From Henricia sp. BOLD:AAB3569 (lineage: Eukaryota; Echinodermata; Asteroidea; Spinulosida; Echinasteridae): a stretch of 64,000 nt of DNA. The stretch is taken from positions 496,001 to 560,000 of the forward strand of contig JBBELK010000383.1 in the NCBI GenBank assembly GCA_037783545.1, given 5' to 3'. Under the pieces are notes generated by a model. The model saw only the letters and a program-made list of their open reading frames with translations, did not search any database and was not told the DNA's origin. Each line of letters begins with the position of its first letter. Position 1 is the first letter of the stretch. Positions 21,101-26,729 of this stretch are shown here, in pieces. Both the position numbers and the translations under genes were made by a program.

Positions 21101-23680
21101 CCTACAAGCACAAAACCACTGCAATTTTGCTGAGATTACCTGCAACTTTTTACGATTGTCGCAAAGTGGGAGGGTTTCTTTTAAACACTAGTAAACACAG
21201 CTTTTCGAAAGTTGACACGGAGTATCGTGAGTGGTCGTGGCTTGTCGCAGATGTTGTAGAAATGTACTGTCATCGGAAAGAATCGTAACTAAATATTAAG
21301 GAATCGTAATGAATCGCACAATGCGTAATCATGATCGCAGACAGTCGTATGTTTCTGAGCAAGTCGTAGATGTCGTAGATTCGTACTGTCATCGTAAGGA
21401 ATCGTAATGAATCGCAGACATTCGTATACTAAAAACGCATATCGTAACGTACAATAGCACTAAGTGTTACAATTTTCTAAGATTTGTAACAACCCGCTGA
21501 TGTCGTCACAGTAGATTTGTACTGTGTCATCGTAAGAAATAGTAAGGTATCGTAATGAATCGCACAATGTGTGATGATCGAAGACATTTGAATGTGTCTG
21601 AACAAGTCGCAGATGTTGTAGATTTGTACTGTGTTATCGTAAGGAGTCGTAACAAATCGTAAGGAATCGCACAGTGCATGATCACAGACATTCGTATGTG
21701 TCTGAACAAGTCGCAGATGTCGTAGATTCGTACTGTCATCGTAAGGAATCGTAAGTAATCGCAGACATTCGTATGTGTTTATAAAGAAATCCATATCGCA
21801 ACAATACAATAAGCGCTTAGCATTACGATTTTCTAAGATTTGTTACAGTGCATTCGTATCTTGCTGTAGAGTTTCGTAAGTTGTGGCTTGTCATGGACAT
21901 TTGATCTGAACAGGATCAACAAATTTCCTGATTGTACCATGTCATATCGTAAGGAATTGTTAAATGGGATCACTATAAGAAAATAAATGCTAACATTTGT
22001 ATGTTTTCGGAATAAATTGCACCTTTAATGATATGTCGTGAAGTGGCTGAGAATCCTTACGAAACCAAACAATACTTTCTACTATTGCACATGTCGCAGT
22101 CGCAACACAAAAAATACGCAGCTTAATGCCTTAGCTGTGGAGCTGCGTATTTCGTGGCACGAAATTGGCGCGCGCGCATTGCTGACGAGCCTGTGCCTTT
22201 AAGTGTCAAGTAATAAAACAGCCGTCGGGAAGTGCAGCCAAGTCATTTCCTCTGTGCGTATATAAGCGCTAGTGGCATGGAAAGGACTGCCTACGTGTAA
22301 ATGTATTTTTGCCCGATTAACGATCAGGCTTGATACAATCTGTCCGCAATTGGGCATTGGGCCCAATTGTAATTTATTTTCACGTAGGAAAGCGCCCTAT
22401 CACATCCAGAATTATTAAAACGGCAACGAGAAAACCTGTCGTCGAGTTTGCACGTGGGAGAACATTTTGGCTTCAAAAACGGTGTTGTAAGTATTTTTTC
22501 CAATTATTTTCCAATAATGGACATCTCAAACCACTGCAGGACACAACTAGGAGGAAATGTTTGGGTGTGATTCCAATTTCGAGGCAAAATGACAACCATC
22601 CACTACATGAAAAGGCCGGGTGTGCACAGACTAGGTCGGATCCGGACCTCGGCCTAGCATCAGAGCATCCTAGGCCTAACGTTCGTTGTTTTCCGTGTTT
22701 TCTGGACATAGGCCTGGGCCTACTTCTCCCAACGCAACATCAGGAAAATCGCACGCTTACAAGTTACATTACCATTAGCCCACTTATTCATGTTATCTGG
22801 TTATTCTTAAAAGTTCCCACCAAAAACGAAGCCGACATCATTAGTCTTTACGATCCGTCTTTACTGCGCGTGCTTCGACCTAGGCTACACGTACTTACGT
22901 GTATGTCCGCGTCCGATGTCCGCCCAAAATGGCGCTGGCCAACAACAACGGGCGTAATAATACCGTGGCACGCACGCGCAGGTGATGAACGTGAAACCGA
23001 AAATAGTCCCAAACAAGTTAGCTCCTTACAAAAATACATCACGCTTAGGCATAGGCCTATGTCAACCATGCAAAGAATGCAACAAAGTATGCGAAAAAAA
23101 AAATGTGCGACATCGCAAATATTTGCAAATATTTTTTTATAAAACATGTGCGACATTGCAAATATTTGCAAAGATTTTTGCACAAAAATGTGCGACATCG
23201 CAAATGTCTGCAAATATCTGCAAATATATTTGCAAAAAATTGTGCGACATGGCAAATATTTGTATACAAGACGCGCATGTTTTGCACCCGAGGGTAGATA
23301 TTTTTTCACTTAAATGTTGCCCCAGGGGTGGGGATTTTGTCACAAAAAAAGTGACAATCCCCACCTCTTAGGTGGGGTAGCCCGGGGGTGGGGGCGGGGG
23401 GTAGAACAATTGATAGATGCATTATTCAGAATTCGTTTTATTACACGTAGCTATGTATCGCCATGCAAGCCAGGATAAGGAAACTGTCTTTCGTCTGCTT
23501 TATATTCAGGTCAATGCCTACGGTTTTGCGGGGAGCTACACAAAGTATTCGGATCACTACTACGATAAAGTATTCACCAAATACCGCTTTTTCAATGTGC
23601 ACGACGAGAATACAGAGACCGCGTTATTGAAAATGCTGCACCAACGTGGAATTATAAATCTTTACACCAGGGACGATTGA
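57..23680 (+). CDS. Gene A: ST6GalNAc-like sialyltransferase (GT29), nine visible exons, 5' end outside window
   Basis: Type II Golgi glycosyltransferase, expected to transfer sialic acid from CMP-sialic acid to O-linked GalNAc (alpha-2,6). Coding exons: 57-164, 426-780, 1403-1571, 3988-4171, 7006-7144, 7483-7580, 17674-17763, 18671-18758, 23510-23680. They join in one frame to 466 residues plus one partial codon. Numbering from the first full codon: signal-anchor helix about 4-19, Ser/Thr-rich stem to about 154 with sequons (NST, NQS, NET), sialylmotif L from Cys243/Cys246 (CAVVGNGGIL), motif S 394-410 (PTTG...LHTCDE), motif III HYYD at 426-429, motif VS His441 to Glu446. Cys246 and Cys408 are the pair expected to form the GT29 disulfide. 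The start codon and cytoplasmic tail must lie in an exon left of position 1. Every splice site is GT-AG and phases agree with gene B. Acceptor specificity is inferred from family resemblance. Confidence 0.85.
165..425 (+). other. Gene A intron, no recognised element
   Basis: Short intron between signal-anchor and stem exons. I see no repeat or gene in it. Confidence 0.6.
426..780 (+). CDS. Gene A exon: stem region
   Basis: Acceptor ttttcag, donor ATG|gtagaa. It encodes 118 codons of polar, Ser/Thr/Asn-rich sequence with three N-glycosylation sequons, ending in FTHYM; the gene B equivalent ends in FLNYM. This is the most divergent exon between the paralogues (355 against 253 bases), as expected for a stem. 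Confidence 0.8.
781..1402 (+). other. Gene A intron, no recognised element
   Basis: AT-rich sequence between stem and catalytic exons. I see no transposon or RNA gene in it. Confidence 0.55.
1403..1571 (+). CDS. Gene A exon: N-terminal part of catalytic domain
   Basis: Encodes CPSSVRWK...FVPETPILAWSDHF...RLSQYLGIFGW and ends AATG|gtaagg. Exactly 169 bases, the same length and phase as 39560-39728 in gene B, which encodes CPTSVRRK...[14 protein letters not shown]...[11 protein letters not shown]. It is too short and lacks an ATG in frame, so it is only visible by comparison. Confidence 0.85.
1788..2048 (-). pseudogene. LINE reverse transcriptase C-terminal fragment (distal part)
   Basis: The minus strand encodes RRKLAWFAHTTRHDSLCKT, then a basic RRRFRQRKSW segment and IKEWTDL, the C-terminal tail typical of many invertebrate non-LTR retrotransposon ORF2 proteins. 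It continues the fragment at 2642-2925 after an insertion. No full reverse transcriptase domain remains; this is a dead 5'-truncated copy. Confidence 0.72.
2042..2650. mobile_element. About 590 bp insertion with 9 bp target duplication, inside the LINE fragment
   Basis: GCTTGATGG occurs at 2042-2050 and again at 2642-2650, exactly where the LINE reading frame breaks (ATIK on one side, the next residues RRKLAW on the other). The inserted sequence starts CATCC and ends GGAT, and I find no coding region in it. It resembles a non-autonomous DNA transposon. Confidence 0.6.
2642..2925 (-). pseudogene. LINE reverse transcriptase C-terminal fragment (proximal part)
   Basis: The minus strand encodes ARLNRVWKSN, KLYKSL-like MLYKSLVVSILLYGCETWTF and KSLRKLLRISYMEQKTNDFV, ending LVGPQEPLLATIK. 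The LLYGCETW motif is characteristic of the region after the reverse transcriptase palm in several LINE clades. Frame resumes at 2048 beyond the insertion. Confidence 0.75.
3988..4171 (+). CDS. Gene A exon: sialylmotif L
   Basis: Acceptor tattaacag, donor AG|gtcagt. It carries the hallmark CIRCAVVGNGGILKGS followed by GKEIDANDYVFR, the CMP-sialic acid binding sialylmotif L. It has four more codons than the gene B exon, all upstream of the motif. Confidence 0.93.
4172..5640. other. Gene A intron, no recognised gene
   Basis: Intron sequence after motif L. It holds no recognisable repeat family apart from short low-complexity stretches. Confidence 0.5.
5656..6008. mobile_element. MITE with inverted ends, copy 1
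   Basis: Starts ATTAGATTGGTTCCCG and ends CGGGAACCAGTCTAAT, near-perfect inverted ends, with GGCTG on both sides as a likely 5 bp target duplication. It contains a perfect 22 bp palindrome around GGGCAGAATTCTGCCC at 5729-5750. An inverted half copy lies at 28200-28333. Confidence 0.72.
7006..7144 (+). CDS. Gene A exon: after motif L
   Basis: Acceptor tcgcag, donor ACG|gtaatg. Encodes VNTALTKGHEADVGTRTSFYCF and continues to PPNDT. Identical in length (139) and phase to the gene B exon, which begins [22 protein letters not shown]. Confidence 0.88.
7225..7280 (+). repeat. tRNA-derived SINE fragment
   Basis: GGTTCGAATCCCGTTCGGG matches an RNA polymerase III B box and T-arm, preceded by GGCGTAGTGG. 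It is too short and too degraded to be a tRNA gene. Confidence 0.4.
7282..7393. mobile_element. Hairpin MITE, copy 1
   Basis: A 112 bp near-palindrome: GTGGCGGATGCAGCCTCATT at the left is mirrored by AATGAGGCTGGATCCGCCAC at the right, and the interior (ATACAGGAATACAATGGA) is also mirrored. A second copy is at 26182-26284. It lies in the 338 bp intron between two gene A exons. Confidence 0.78.
7483..7580 (+). CDS. Gene A exon: YVFF segment
   Basis: Acceptor tggcag, donor CAG|gtaatg. Encodes GVRYVFFGDNKW...SPEDR; genes B and C have GIRYVFF at the same place. Length 98, against 101 in B and 95 in C. Confidence 0.87.
8030..8175 (+). pseudogene. Harbinger (HARBI1-like) transposase N-terminal relic
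   Basis: One frame reads GVFRDRVNPL; after a frameshift the next reads DILANDKEMYRRYRFTRQGF and then MHIIDILGEVLQP. The pattern RDR.NPL followed by a YRF(T/S)R...I..(I/L)L helix is typical of the N-terminus of HARBI1/PIF transposases. The sequence breaks at 8183, where a 148 bp repeat begins. Assignment rests on pattern recognition. Confidence 0.5.
8183..8330 (+). repeat. 148 bp direct repeat, first copy
   Basis: Almost identical to 8688-8835, from TTATTTCC through CGCCCCGCTCAAACGGCAAT to CGACGACAAGCAACG. I see only one substitution. The pair is 505 bp apart, which suggests a recent duplication or terminal repeats of a very small element. Confidence 0.85.
8569..8690 (+). repeat. Direct repeat shared with 13613-13742, first copy
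   Basis: The stretch from AAAAAATTGGGCTGTCCGAT to CAATAGAAAATTAAATTA recurs 5 kb downstream almost unchanged except for an 8 bp insertion in the second copy. Confidence 0.85.
8688..8835 (+). repeat. 148 bp direct repeat, second copy
   Basis: Near-identical to 8183-8330. It overlaps by three bases the end of the other duplicated block (8569-8690), so two duplication events meet here. Confidence 0.85.
9930..10610 (+). repeat. 61 bp tandem satellite
   Basis: About eleven imperfect copies of a unit with the core GATAGAACACCATGCGGATT followed by TATAACTATCAGAATTCAAA and CATTCATCTT. More divergent relatives (ACATGTGAGAACAT-like words) extend to about 9560 on the left and 11560 on the right. Confidence 0.85.
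11972..12153 (-). CDS. Unrecognised exon-like reading frame in gene A intron
   Basis: On the minus strand an acceptor-like tatttccacag at about 12154 is followed by 60 codons to TGA: FVPSIPMCNMEDEESKHEVS, then ESYVEELQETNTSIEKGYPL. The composition (Glu/Ser/Thr-rich, no low-complexity run) looks coding. It could be the last exon of a small nested gene or of a transposon protein. I recognise no family and cannot join it to an upstream exon with confidence; 12700-12680 (minus) has an ATGGCGGCGCCC start-like context. Confidence 0.22.
13613..13742 (+). repeat. Direct repeat shared with 8569-8690, second copy
   Basis: Same sequence as 8569-8690 with an extra 8 bases near the middle. High identity over 122 bases suggests recent duplication or two insertions of one family. 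Confidence 0.85.
13854..13933. mobile_element. piggyBac-like MITE (AGGCACAGGCTCGTCAGC family), deleted copy
   Basis: Flanked by TTAA on both sides; starts AGGCACAGGCTCGTCAGCAA and ends CCTGTGCCG. About 60 bp of the inner arm present in the full copy (46675-46815) is missing. Confidence 0.75.
14058..14205 (+). repeat. Purine tract (GGGGA/GGAGG rich)
   Basis: About 150 bases almost without pyrimidines, with many runs of three to six G. Such tracts can form G-quadruplex or triplex structures; no gene is implied. Confidence 0.8.
15026..15761. mobile_element. Foldback element built around a repeated 20 bp word
   Basis: Two arms of roughly 340 bp mirror each other (ends CGTCGCTGTCACCA and TGGTGACAGCGACG). 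Within them the word TTTTCACGAACTGACACCCA or its reverse complement occurs about ten times, including at 15119, 15188, 15333, 15364, 15417, 15592 and 15661. The loop near 15390 is short. No coding capacity. The mirrored ACATG at both tips may be part of the ends or a target duplication. Confidence 0.85.
16370..16460 (+). repeat. TAGCCTAGCC tandem words and a short CA run
   Basis: Repeated TATAGCCTAGCCTA words at 16372-16425 followed by CACACACACACACA at 16442-16455. Simple-sequence DNA. Confidence 0.7.
17110..17240 (-). repeat. Dispersed repeat (TTGACAAGAAAAACC family)
   Basis: Minus-strand copy of a family seen at six or more places: GAGTTGACA, then AGTGTTGACAGCAATAGTTA, CACCACATGA and AAATGGTACCTTTGTGG. 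Other copies: 26815-26930, 42615-42745, 53195-53350, 56855-57115, 63815-63985. Confidence 0.75.
17436..17645. mobile_element. Hairpin MITE just upstream of a gene A exon
   Basis: The left arm AATTGAATATTCTTCTGAAA continues to CATCCTGTGTGATAGTTTTA; the right arm is its inverse and ends ACAATTGAATATT-like at 17645. Its edge is only 28 bases before the exon at 17674, so it may supply or replace branch-point sequence. Confidence 0.75.
17674..17763 (+). CDS. Gene A exon: KLVHPDFQRY segment
   Basis: Acceptor atttcag, donor TAG|gtgggt. Encodes FPKQLTASDVKLVHPDFQRYIKS; the core KLVHPDF(Q/E)RY is identical in all three genes. It follows a 10 kb intron filled by repeats. Confidence 0.87.
17820..18150. 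other. Gene A intron, no recognised element
   Basis: Intron between the KLVHPDF and motif S exons. I see only AT-rich unique sequence here. Confidence 0.5.
18181..18243. mobile_element. Short hairpin (TACGCTCGTAAC)
   Basis: TACGCTCGTAACAGGGAGGG at the left is mirrored by CCGTCCCGGTTACGAGCGTA at the right with about 22 bases between them. This is probably a miniature element or its remnant. Confidence 0.6.
18671..18758 (+). CDS. Gene A exon: sialylmotif S
   Basis: Acceptor cctcgcag, donor GAG|gtttgt. Encodes WVTFKRKG...[17 protein letters not shown], the small sialylmotif with the conserved Cys that pairs with motif L. Length 88, against 91 in genes B and C. Confidence 0.92.
18779..18860 (+). 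repeat. Dispersed repeat (CATCAGGAAGCCGCGGTATT family), copy 1
   Basis: ATAAACATTTATCAGGAAGCCGCGGTATTT...CAGCAACTCGGCCGTGTGATAG recurs at 58119-58200. In both places it lies within 90 bases of the motif S exon but on opposite sides relative to transcription. Confidence 0.65.
19030..19185 (+). repeat. 42 bp satellite, left copy
   Basis: About three and a half units of GCAAATATTTGCGATGTCGC followed by ACATTTTTCGCAAATATCTTT. Because the period is a multiple of three, several frames stay open; the resulting peptides are artefacts. Confidence 0.85.
19188..19873. mobile_element. Foldback element with about 330 bp arms
   Basis: GGTAAATTTATTGGAACTGA at 19208 is mirrored by TCAGTTCCAATAAATTTACC ending at 19862; the arms remain inverse through the central GCGAGAAATCA and TGATTTCTCGC near 19460 and 19605. 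The tips CACGGATTTA and AATCCGTG extend the mirror. No coding potential. Confidence 0.82.
19908..20105. mobile_element. piggyBac-like MITE (GCCCGGTTCATACTTC family)
   Basis: Flanked by TTAA on both sides. It starts GCCCGGTTCATACTTCATGC and ends GTGAAGTATGAACCGGGC, with GCGAACGCGAAC words mirrored further in. TTAA duplication is the signature of piggyBac transposition. Confidence 0.85.
20165..20445. repeat. Inner inverted arm of the composite foldback, left
   Basis: Inverse of 22365-22650: GTTGTGTCCTGCAGTGGTTT here is mirrored by AAACCACTGCAGGACACAAC there, and TTTCTCGTTGCCGTTTTAAT by ATTAAAACGGCAACGAGAAA. Confidence 0.82.
21230..21860 (+). repeat. 108 bp tandem satellite
   Basis: About five degenerate units sharing GTCGCAGATGTCGTAGATTC, ACTGTCATCGTAAGGAATCG and CAGACATTCGTATGTGTCTG, beginning near 21250, 21359, 21500, 21603 and 21711. 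It sits at the centre of the composite foldback. Confidence 0.8.
22113..22202. mobile_element. piggyBac-like MITE (AGGCACAGGCTCGTCAGC family), right half
   Basis: Contains GAGCTGCGTATTTCGTGGCA through GCGCGCGCATTGCTGACGAG and ends CCTGTGCCTTTAA. The left arm is truncated within the inner stem. Confidence 0.7.
22365..22650. repeat. Inner inverted arm of the composite foldback, right
   Basis: Inverse of 20165-20445. The pair accounts for an apparently long reading frame that crosses this segment. Confidence 0.82.
23097..23265 (-). repeat. 42 bp satellite, right copy (inverted)
   Basis: Units of GTGCGACATCGCAAATATTT with variable AT-rich spacers, in the opposite orientation to 19030-19185 and more diverged. 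Confidence 0.82.
23318..23378. repeat. G-rich hairpin
   Basis: GGTGGGGATTTTGTCAC is mirrored by GTGACAATCCCCACC, followed by further G runs to about 23400. Confidence 0.6.
23510..23680 (+). CDS. Gene A last exon: motifs III and VS
   Basis: Acceptor atattcag, then 56 codons to TGA. Encodes VNAYGFAGSY, motif III (DHYYD), motif VS (HDENTE: His, four residues, Glu, the catalytic signature) and a C-terminal INLYTRDD. A possible polyadenylation signal ATTAAA lies 18 bases after the stop. Confidence 0.93.
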   Translation, partial: VNAYGFAGSYTKYSDHYYDKVFTKYRFFNVHDENTETALLKMLHQRGIINLYTRDD

Positions 23681-25385
23681 GCGTTGCATGGATAGGAATT
23701 AAATGTACATTTTAGTCAAGATTAAGTGAGCAATTGTTTCATGGAATCATTGTATCAGTTTGACCAATTTCCAAATTTGCGTGCACTATGAGGCTGGTCG
23801 AGGGTGCCCTATGCGCCGTTTCAGCCACCATGTGAAACAAGCATTGACGAGTGTTCTGCAGTTTTGAAGTTTCGTTGGGAAACAGCGATTGTTGTACAAA
23901 CATCTTCACAGGACTACAACTTAACTGTATGGTATGTTTTGGGGAGTATGATTTTAATGCAAGATTACTGGTATGTGTAATTATGGCAGTGGAGAATTCT
24001 TCGCTTTCGTTGTTGGCTCGGAGGCCGCCATTTCCGTGACGCAGAAAGTCATACCTCAAAATTCAACAGGTAAATGTAAAATCACTTTTAGCTCTCTGAA
24101 AGTACCAGTTGCTAATTTTTAAATCCCATTCTTTGACATTGCGTGGTTAGTACAGAACGTTTCCTGTTTTTAATCTAAATAGTGACGATAACAACTGTCT
24201 TGTGTTTTTATATATGCTGTGCGTTTTTACTCTTCTAATTTTGTCCGGAGTGGGATATTTTTATACGTTTTGTACCCGTATACAAATGTATGCGCCACAA
24301 TACTGGACACTATGGAACTCTTGGTGGCAGCAGACACGTTTTGTGACCAATCCACTTACACTGAATAGAAGCCACGTCTGTACGCCATACACTCGTTAAT
24401 ATTTTGCACTCCATGTGTAATCTGGGGTCCAAAATCTCACTTGTAAAACAAAAACTGTTTTGACACAGTTTTGTCTGCGACCTTGTAACTTCGAGAATTC
24501 AGGGTTAAATGTAGAGGGATAATTTCAGACCGTCCGAGTAGTCATCTTTATAGTCATTTTTTTCTTGAATGCCATTGATTATCTTCGTGTAAATTGAGAA
24601 GACATTAAAATGGAATTAATAATAATTTCCCACAAAGTCTAAAATATTATTTTTTTGTTTTTTTGTTTAAGAAGTTGGCCCTATCGTAACTGATTCATGT
24701 GGTTTCTTAATTGCCGCGTTTTACATGTACCTAATTTTTCCTCATTTTATTATGAAATCAGATTTTGTATTCTATTTATTTAATGTATACGTATTGTAAT
24801 AAAAAAATTAAATATAGCGTATTAGGGGTATTAAAGTAGTTACAAACTTGTTCGCAAAAAAATAATTGCATTGGGTTTTAGCCACTGCTAATGGTTTCAT
24901 AGATTTGTCCATGTGCGTTCGTATGTTGAGTTTTTCTCCCAAATGTATCTTCTGTTGAATACCAATCACGTGGCGTCGATGATGGTGTTCATGTTGAATT
25001 GGTATGTGAAATGATGTCCAACCAACGACATATTCTAAAGGCATCAAAATTAAACCAAAGGGAACATTATGTAAAACTGAACACTTTCATAATTACAGAA
25101 AAGCACGCTGTCTAAATATTGATATATTCTTGTTCAAACAACAGGAACTGCTGCAGCCATAACTTTAACAGATGTTGCAAATGTCCTTAACAAAAAAACT
25201 TGTTGATGATTAACATCCATTAAAACGACGACATGATCTGCATCAAATGGAACACATAACTAACAGTTCTTGACTGATTATTTTGTTGTGAAAATTCGAA
25301 AGGCTGACAAATATGAAACGTGGATAGACATGAAAACTGGACAAATCTCGCATTATTAGCCTACAAATGGGGATATATTAATTTA
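23681..25385. other. Spacer between genes A and B, AT-rich, no recognised gene
   Basis: It follows the gene A stop codon, so its first part is presumably the 3' untranslated region. I see no repeat family or coding exon I can support. Confidence 0.5.
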
Positions 25386-25880
25386 AAGGCAGAACACATG
25401 ACTCGTAAACCGTTGCAAAAGGTTTTATCTCCTTGTGTATAATTGAAGATATGCATGATTAAAACCAACCTGAGCAAAAACCTGCTCCGTACTTTGTCTA
25501 ACTTTTGAGAAAACAGTCGAAAAAGGCTTTACGGTCACTTCGCCACCAAAACCATTTCGCCCTGAACCACTTCGCCCTGAACCACGGCATGTGCACGAAG
25601 TAATTTGGAGCGAAGTGGCATTCGGACGAAGTGGTGTACGGGCGAAGTGATGCAGGGCGAAGTGGTGAAGGGCGAAATGGTTTTGGGACGAATTATTTTT
25701 GTCTCATGAGACGAAAAATAATTGTTTTACTCATTTCTCCAAAACAATAGCACTTTAGACAAAACCATTTTAGGGGAAGTTTACTACCGTCATCATGTTT
25801 ATATTGTGCAAGTTATTGATAAATATGTAAACATTTCTTATTTTCGAGATTACCAATGATGTGTTCTAACTATACTTGTC
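25386..25880. mobile_element. TIR element with GGGCGAAGTGG repeats, copy 2
   Basis: Starts AAAGGCAGAACACATGACTC; contains GGTCACTTCGCC and about eight GGGCGAAGTGG-like words in both orientations, then CTACCGTCATCATGT and GATTACCAATGATGTGTT. It is uninterrupted and so defines the insertion points in copy 1. Confidence 0.72.
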
Positions 25881-25944
25881 CCAGTGTATGGCCATTGTGC
25901 AAAATGGTATATTCCATATATATCCAGCACGATATGTGGCAAAG

Positions 25945-26503
25945 GGACTCCTGCCCCCTAGCGCCCCTATACCCAACACACTCTTCCCTTTGTTAACGCA
26001 CCAACCCCAACCACCCTAAAAACTGGAAGGAATTCCTTGAAAATTCCTTGGATGTTTGAGACACAATGGGGGAACAATGGTAAGGTGATACCCTCTGCCA
26101 CATAATCGTGCTGCGTATGTTCCCATATAGTCTGTTCAGCACACGAAGTTGTGCTTTTAGTAACAATAAGAGCATATATTGGTGGCGGATCCAGCCTCAT
26201 TAAAATACAGGAATACAATGGATTTCAGGGGTCCGACCCCTTGAATTTCATTGTATTCCTGAATTTTAATGAGGCTGGATCCGTCTCTGCAAATAAAAGG
26301 AAAATGTTTTTTTTTTTTTTAATTTATATTTTGACCTCTCTGACGCATTTGGTGCAAGATATGAGACCGAATGACTCCCCCTTCCATTGTTCCCCTATTG
26401 TGTGTAAAACATCCAAGGAATTTCCTTTCAGGTTTTGGGGGTCAGTCGTACGTTAATAAAAGGGAAGAGTGCGTTGAGGTATAGGGGCGGTAGGGGCGGA
26501 GTC
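25945..26503. mobile_element. TIR element upstream of gene B
   Basis: GACTCCTGCCCCCTAGCGCC at the left is mirrored by GGCGGTAGGGGCGGAGTC at the right; further in, CACACTCTTCCC is mirrored by GGGAAGAGTGCG and CCTTGGATGTTT by AACATCCAAGG. The hairpin MITE at 26182-26284 sits in its centre. The right tip is 167 bases before the gene B start codon. Confidence 0.72.
26182..26284. mobile_element. Hairpin MITE, copy 2
   Basis: GTGGCGGATCCAGCCTCATT is mirrored by AATGAGGCTGGATCC; the centre is GGGGTCCGACCCC. Same family as 7282-7393. Confidence 0.78.
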
Positions 26504-26670
26504 ACTCGGTCTCAAATGTGGCAGCATATACTCTGATGGCACATAGAAGAAATCGATTGAGTCAATTGCAATTGAACGTTCCAGAGCGATCGATTGCTTA
26601 CAAAATCACAGTGAACAAAGTAAAAAACAAATGAACAACACCAGTTTGTATTGCCAGTGTGAGAATAATC
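26504..26670 (+). promoter_or_regulatory. Presumed gene B 5' untranslated and promoter region
   Basis: The only unique sequence between a transposon tip and the start codon. I see no convincing TATA box. An upstream ATG at 26631 is out of frame with the main start and stays open to the end of the first exon, so it might lower translation. Confidence 0.3.
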
Positions 26671-26729
26671 ATGGCGGGAAGTCACTATGGCAAGGGTGTA
26701 ATACGCCGAAATGGACTTTCGATGAGAAG
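26671..26729 (+). CDS. Gene B first coding exon: cytoplasmic tail
   Basis: ATG in context AATCATGG, then [19 protein letters not shown] and a good donor AAG|gtaaat. It ends with two bases (AG) that complete an Arg codon with the first G of 30933. A short, basic tail is what a type II Golgi enzyme needs before its helix. No paralogue exon is visible to confirm it. Confidence 0.6.

Larger units (their letters stand above)
18960..23290. mobile_element. Composite foldback element filling the last intron of gene A
   Basis: Outer arms carry the same 42 bp satellite in opposite orientation (19030-19185 and 23097-23265). The single-copy flank CGCATACTTTGTTGC (19173) is mirrored by GCAACAAAGTATGCG (23080). 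Inner arms 20165-20445 and 22365-22650 are also inverse to each other. Foreign blocks (19188-19873, 19908-20105) interrupt only the left arm. The last intron of gene A is therefore largely one large inverted repeat with later insertions. Confidence 0.7.

Noticed and set aside
22330-23142. 270-codon open reading frame on the plus strand
   Set aside because: It spans the inner inverted arm and part of the 42 bp satellite of a foldback element, has no domain, and is open by chance.
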